NCBI GenBank assembly: GCA_964013895.1
Contig: CAXGYF010000047.1
Coordinates: 1-8,144, forward strand
DNA length: 8,144 nucleotides
Direction: 5' to 3'
Origin: MedAcidi-G1 sp002713545
GTDB lineage: Bacteria; Actinomycetota; Acidimicrobiia; Acidimicrobiales; MedAcidi-G1
Below are positions 6,552-8,144 of this stretch, one piece after another. The translations under genes were made by a program, and so were the position numbers. How positions within the stretch are numbered: the first letter of the stretch is position 1; every line of letters begins with the position of its first letter. Under the pieces are notes generated by a model that was not told the DNA's origin, did not search any database, and saw nothing but the letters and a program-made list of their open reading frames with translations.

Positions 6552-7396
6552 TTCATGTCTCCTGCTATGAACCGATTTCGTAGGCTTCCCACTCCCTCTA
6601 GTGTTGCTTCCACTACTTGTCCATCACGAATGTATGTTGGGGGGTCCATTGAATCGCCTACTCCACCAGGAGTGCCTGTGAAAATAAGATCACCCTTGTT
6701 TAGGGTCACATAACGTGAAAGCCATTCAATCAGCACAGGGATAGAAAATATAAAATCTCCTGTTCGGGCATTTTGACGTTGTTCTCCATCTACGTTCAAA
6801 GAAATACTTAGATCTTCGGGGTTATCAAATCCATCAGATGTAACCAAGACTGGACCCGTGGGACCAAAATGATCATAGCTTTTTGCCATTGAGAACTGCT
6901 TTAAAGGAAGTCTAAATTGTTCATTTCGATCACTGACGTCATTCCCTAACATAATCCCTGCAATGTGTTCCCAGGCATTCAATTTCGAAATGCTAAGACC
7001 CGACTTTCCTATGACTAGAACCAATTCTGCCTCGTAATCCACCATCTCTAAATCTCTCATCGGGATGTCGGAATATGGTCCGGTCACGCAAGTTGGGAAC
7101 TTTGCCATCACATGCGGTTCTGTTGGTATTTCTTTCTTTGCCTCTTCCGCATGGCTTCTATAGTTGATAGCTATGGCTATTATCTTTCCAGGGTTAGGAA
7201 TTGGAGGCCCTAAAGTTAATTCGTTCAACTCAGGACTGTCGTCATTAAGTGTCAACTCCGAGAGAACCGGATGATTTAGATTATCAGCGAGCTCCATCGG
7301 GTCACTGCTGATACTTCCATCTGTAGCCTCCTCTACGTCTACCACACGATTATCTATTATCACTGACCCTCTACCGTTCACATTTGCTAGGCGCAT
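6548..7396 (-). CDS. Fumarylacetoacetate hydrolase family enzyme
   Basis: This 282-residue FAH-family protein acts on ring-opened acids; relatives hydrolyse acylpyruvates or isomerise and decarboxylate hydroxymuconic-type products (HpaG, catechol meta-pathway hydratases and decarboxylases). The C-terminal catalytic domain starts near residue 70 with IAIAINYRSHAEEA (73-86, including His82). The metal site is Glu122 and Glu124 in DYEAELVLVIG plus Asp153 in GNDVSDR. The conserved TGTPGGVG is at 240-247. Residues 1-68 form a variable N-terminal domain. The start ATG at 7396 has GGAG at 7405-7402, a good spacing of five bases. It begins 11 bp after the dioxygenase stop and overlaps the cupin start by ATGA. 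The place directly after an extradiol dioxygenase supports a role in processing its product. Hydrolase, isomerase or decarboxylase cannot be told apart from sequence. Confidence 0.88.
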   Translation of the reverse strand: MRLANVNGRGSVIIDNRVVDVEEATDGSISSDPMELADNLNHPVLSELTLNDDSPELNELTLGPPIPNPGKIIAIAINYRSHAEEAKKEIPTEPHVMAKFPTCVTGPYSDIPMRDLEMVDYEAELVLVIGKSGLSISKLNAWEHIAGIMLGNDVSDRNEQFRLPLKQFSMAKSYDHFGPTGPVLVTSDGFDNPEDLSISLNVDGEQRQNARTGDFIFSIPVLIEWLSRYVTLNKGDLIFTGTPGGVGDSMDPPTYIRDGQVVEATLEGVGSLRNRFIAGDMK

Positions 7397-7407
7397 CTAA
7401 TCTCCAA

Positions 7408-8144
7408 TCAACTTTTCGTCCAACCATCTTCTGGTCGATCAAACCACATATGCACCTGACCGGTACCAGCTGCAGATTCATAGTCTGAGTATTTTTCTCC
7501 TGACGCCTCGCAGAGTCTCCCTCCTAATGCTCCTGCCATTATCAGATAATGACCGAAAAATCCTTCAGGTGCATAAGTGCGATACTCAGGATAAAAATCA
7601 ATTACTGCTTCGTGATTACCATTTTCCCATAGTTGGATGATTTCTTCGTCCGCTTTGCGGGCTTCCGGAGTGCGAATATTTTCTAAAGAGGATGATTCAT
7701 GTTTTGCAAAATCCCTTAAAGGCCAAAAACGGTGGCTGAGTCCACCTGAGGCAAGAATGACAACATTACGGTCCAATGTCTCAATTGTTTTCCTAAGCAA
7801 CTCCCCTAAAAGAAGAAAATCTTCGACTTCGGCTGTTTGACATACGCCTACAGAGATCCAGTTTTCTTTACGTTGTAAAAAACCAAGTAAATTTATCGTC
7901 GGGTAGTGAACCGGCAAATAGGGGTCATCACAGGCAAGTATTCTTGTATCTTCTCTACCTGCAGCTAGTTTTTCCAGTTCGAAAGCTAATTCAGGGTCTC
8001 CCGGCATGTCATAAGAGACTTGTGACATGCCTCTAGGGAGCTCATCGGAAGTGAAAATACCTTTTCGTCTGTCATGTGCCGTAATGATATGCTCGACTGT
8101 GGTGAACCAATGTGTGTCGATTACGACAACAGTTTCTGGATTCA
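7408..8144 (-). CDS. Class III extradiol ring-cleavage dioxygenase, HpaD-like, 5' end off window
   Basis: This LigB-type iron dioxygenase opens catechols next to the hydroxyls. The frame is open to the window edge, so the gene starts beyond 8144; the ATG at 8028 is internal. The extra 38 visible residues include IDTHW, whose His (codon 8112-8110) is an expected iron ligand, and FTSDELPRG, matching remembered E. coli HpaD (homoprotocatechuate 2,3-dioxygenase, about 283 residues). Further on are ILASGGLSHR, with the catalytic His at 7734-7732, an IQLWENG helix and the C-terminal AGTGQV. About 244 residues are visible, so some 40-50 N-terminal residues, including the first His ligand, should be missing. 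It leads the operon with the FAH-family, cupin and flavoprotein genes. The segment LPVHYPTIN (codons 7917-7891) differs from the LKLEYGTLV of HpaD, so the substrate may not be homoprotocatechuate. Family sure, substrate unsure. Confidence 0.88.
   Translation of the reverse strand, partial: NPETVVVIDTHWFTTVEHIITAHDRRKGIFTSDELPRGMSQVSYDMPGDPELAFELEKLAAGREDTRILACDDPYLPVHYPTINLLGFLQRKENWISVGVCQTAEVEDFLLLGELLRKTIETLDRNVVILASGGLSHRFWPLRDFAKHESSSLENIRTPEARKADEEIIQLWENGNHEAVIDFYPEYRTYAPEGFFGHYLIMAGALGGRLCEASGEKYSDYESAAGTGQVHMWFDRPEDGWTKS

Overview
The window is moderately AT-rich, densely coding bacterial DNA with nine genes and almost no non-coding space. LeuB is of the short actinobacterial type, the P450 resembles the actinobacterial CYP125/CYP124 group, and a free-standing YgfZ is present. 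Together these suggest an actinobacterium-related lineage with unusually low GC, perhaps an uncultured aquatic or marine Acidimicrobiia-like organism. That placement is inference from remembered family features, not from a search.

Layout. Positions 19-861 (minus) encode a YgfZ/CAF17-type folate-binding protein. A 115-bp divergent intergenic region carrying a perfect 13-bp inverted repeat separates it from a plus-strand run: leuB (977-1954), an alpha/beta hydrolase (1990-2793), a stand-alone class I glutamine amidotransferase (2841-3533) and a CYP125/CYP124-like cytochrome P450 (3530-4780). The last two overlap by ATGA. A 14-bp perfect hairpin covers the end of leuB and its stop codon.

The P450 meets a minus-strand operon head-to-tail, with only 5 bp between stop codons. 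An 11-bp inverted repeat there includes both stops and looks like a shared terminator. Read in its own direction, the minus operon is: an HpaD-like class III extradiol dioxygenase (7408 to beyond 8144, 5' end off the window), a fumarylacetoacetate hydrolase (FAH) family enzyme (6548-7396), a small cupin (6189-6551) and a FAD-dependent aromatic hydroxylase (4786-6180). Spacing is 11 bp, a 4-bp overlap and 8 bp, so this is one transcript.

Function. The minus operon reads as a meta-cleavage aromatic degradation module: the flavoprotein hydroxylates the ring, the dioxygenase opens the catechol, and the FAH-family enzyme hydrolyses, isomerises or decarboxylates the ring-opened acid. The cupin has an unassigned step and resembles the manganese cupins that include hydroxynitrile lyases. 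The plus-strand genes after leuB (hydrolase, amidotransferase, P450) may form a second small catabolic or tailoring unit, substrate unknown. No RNA genes, insertion sequences or CRISPR arrays were seen.
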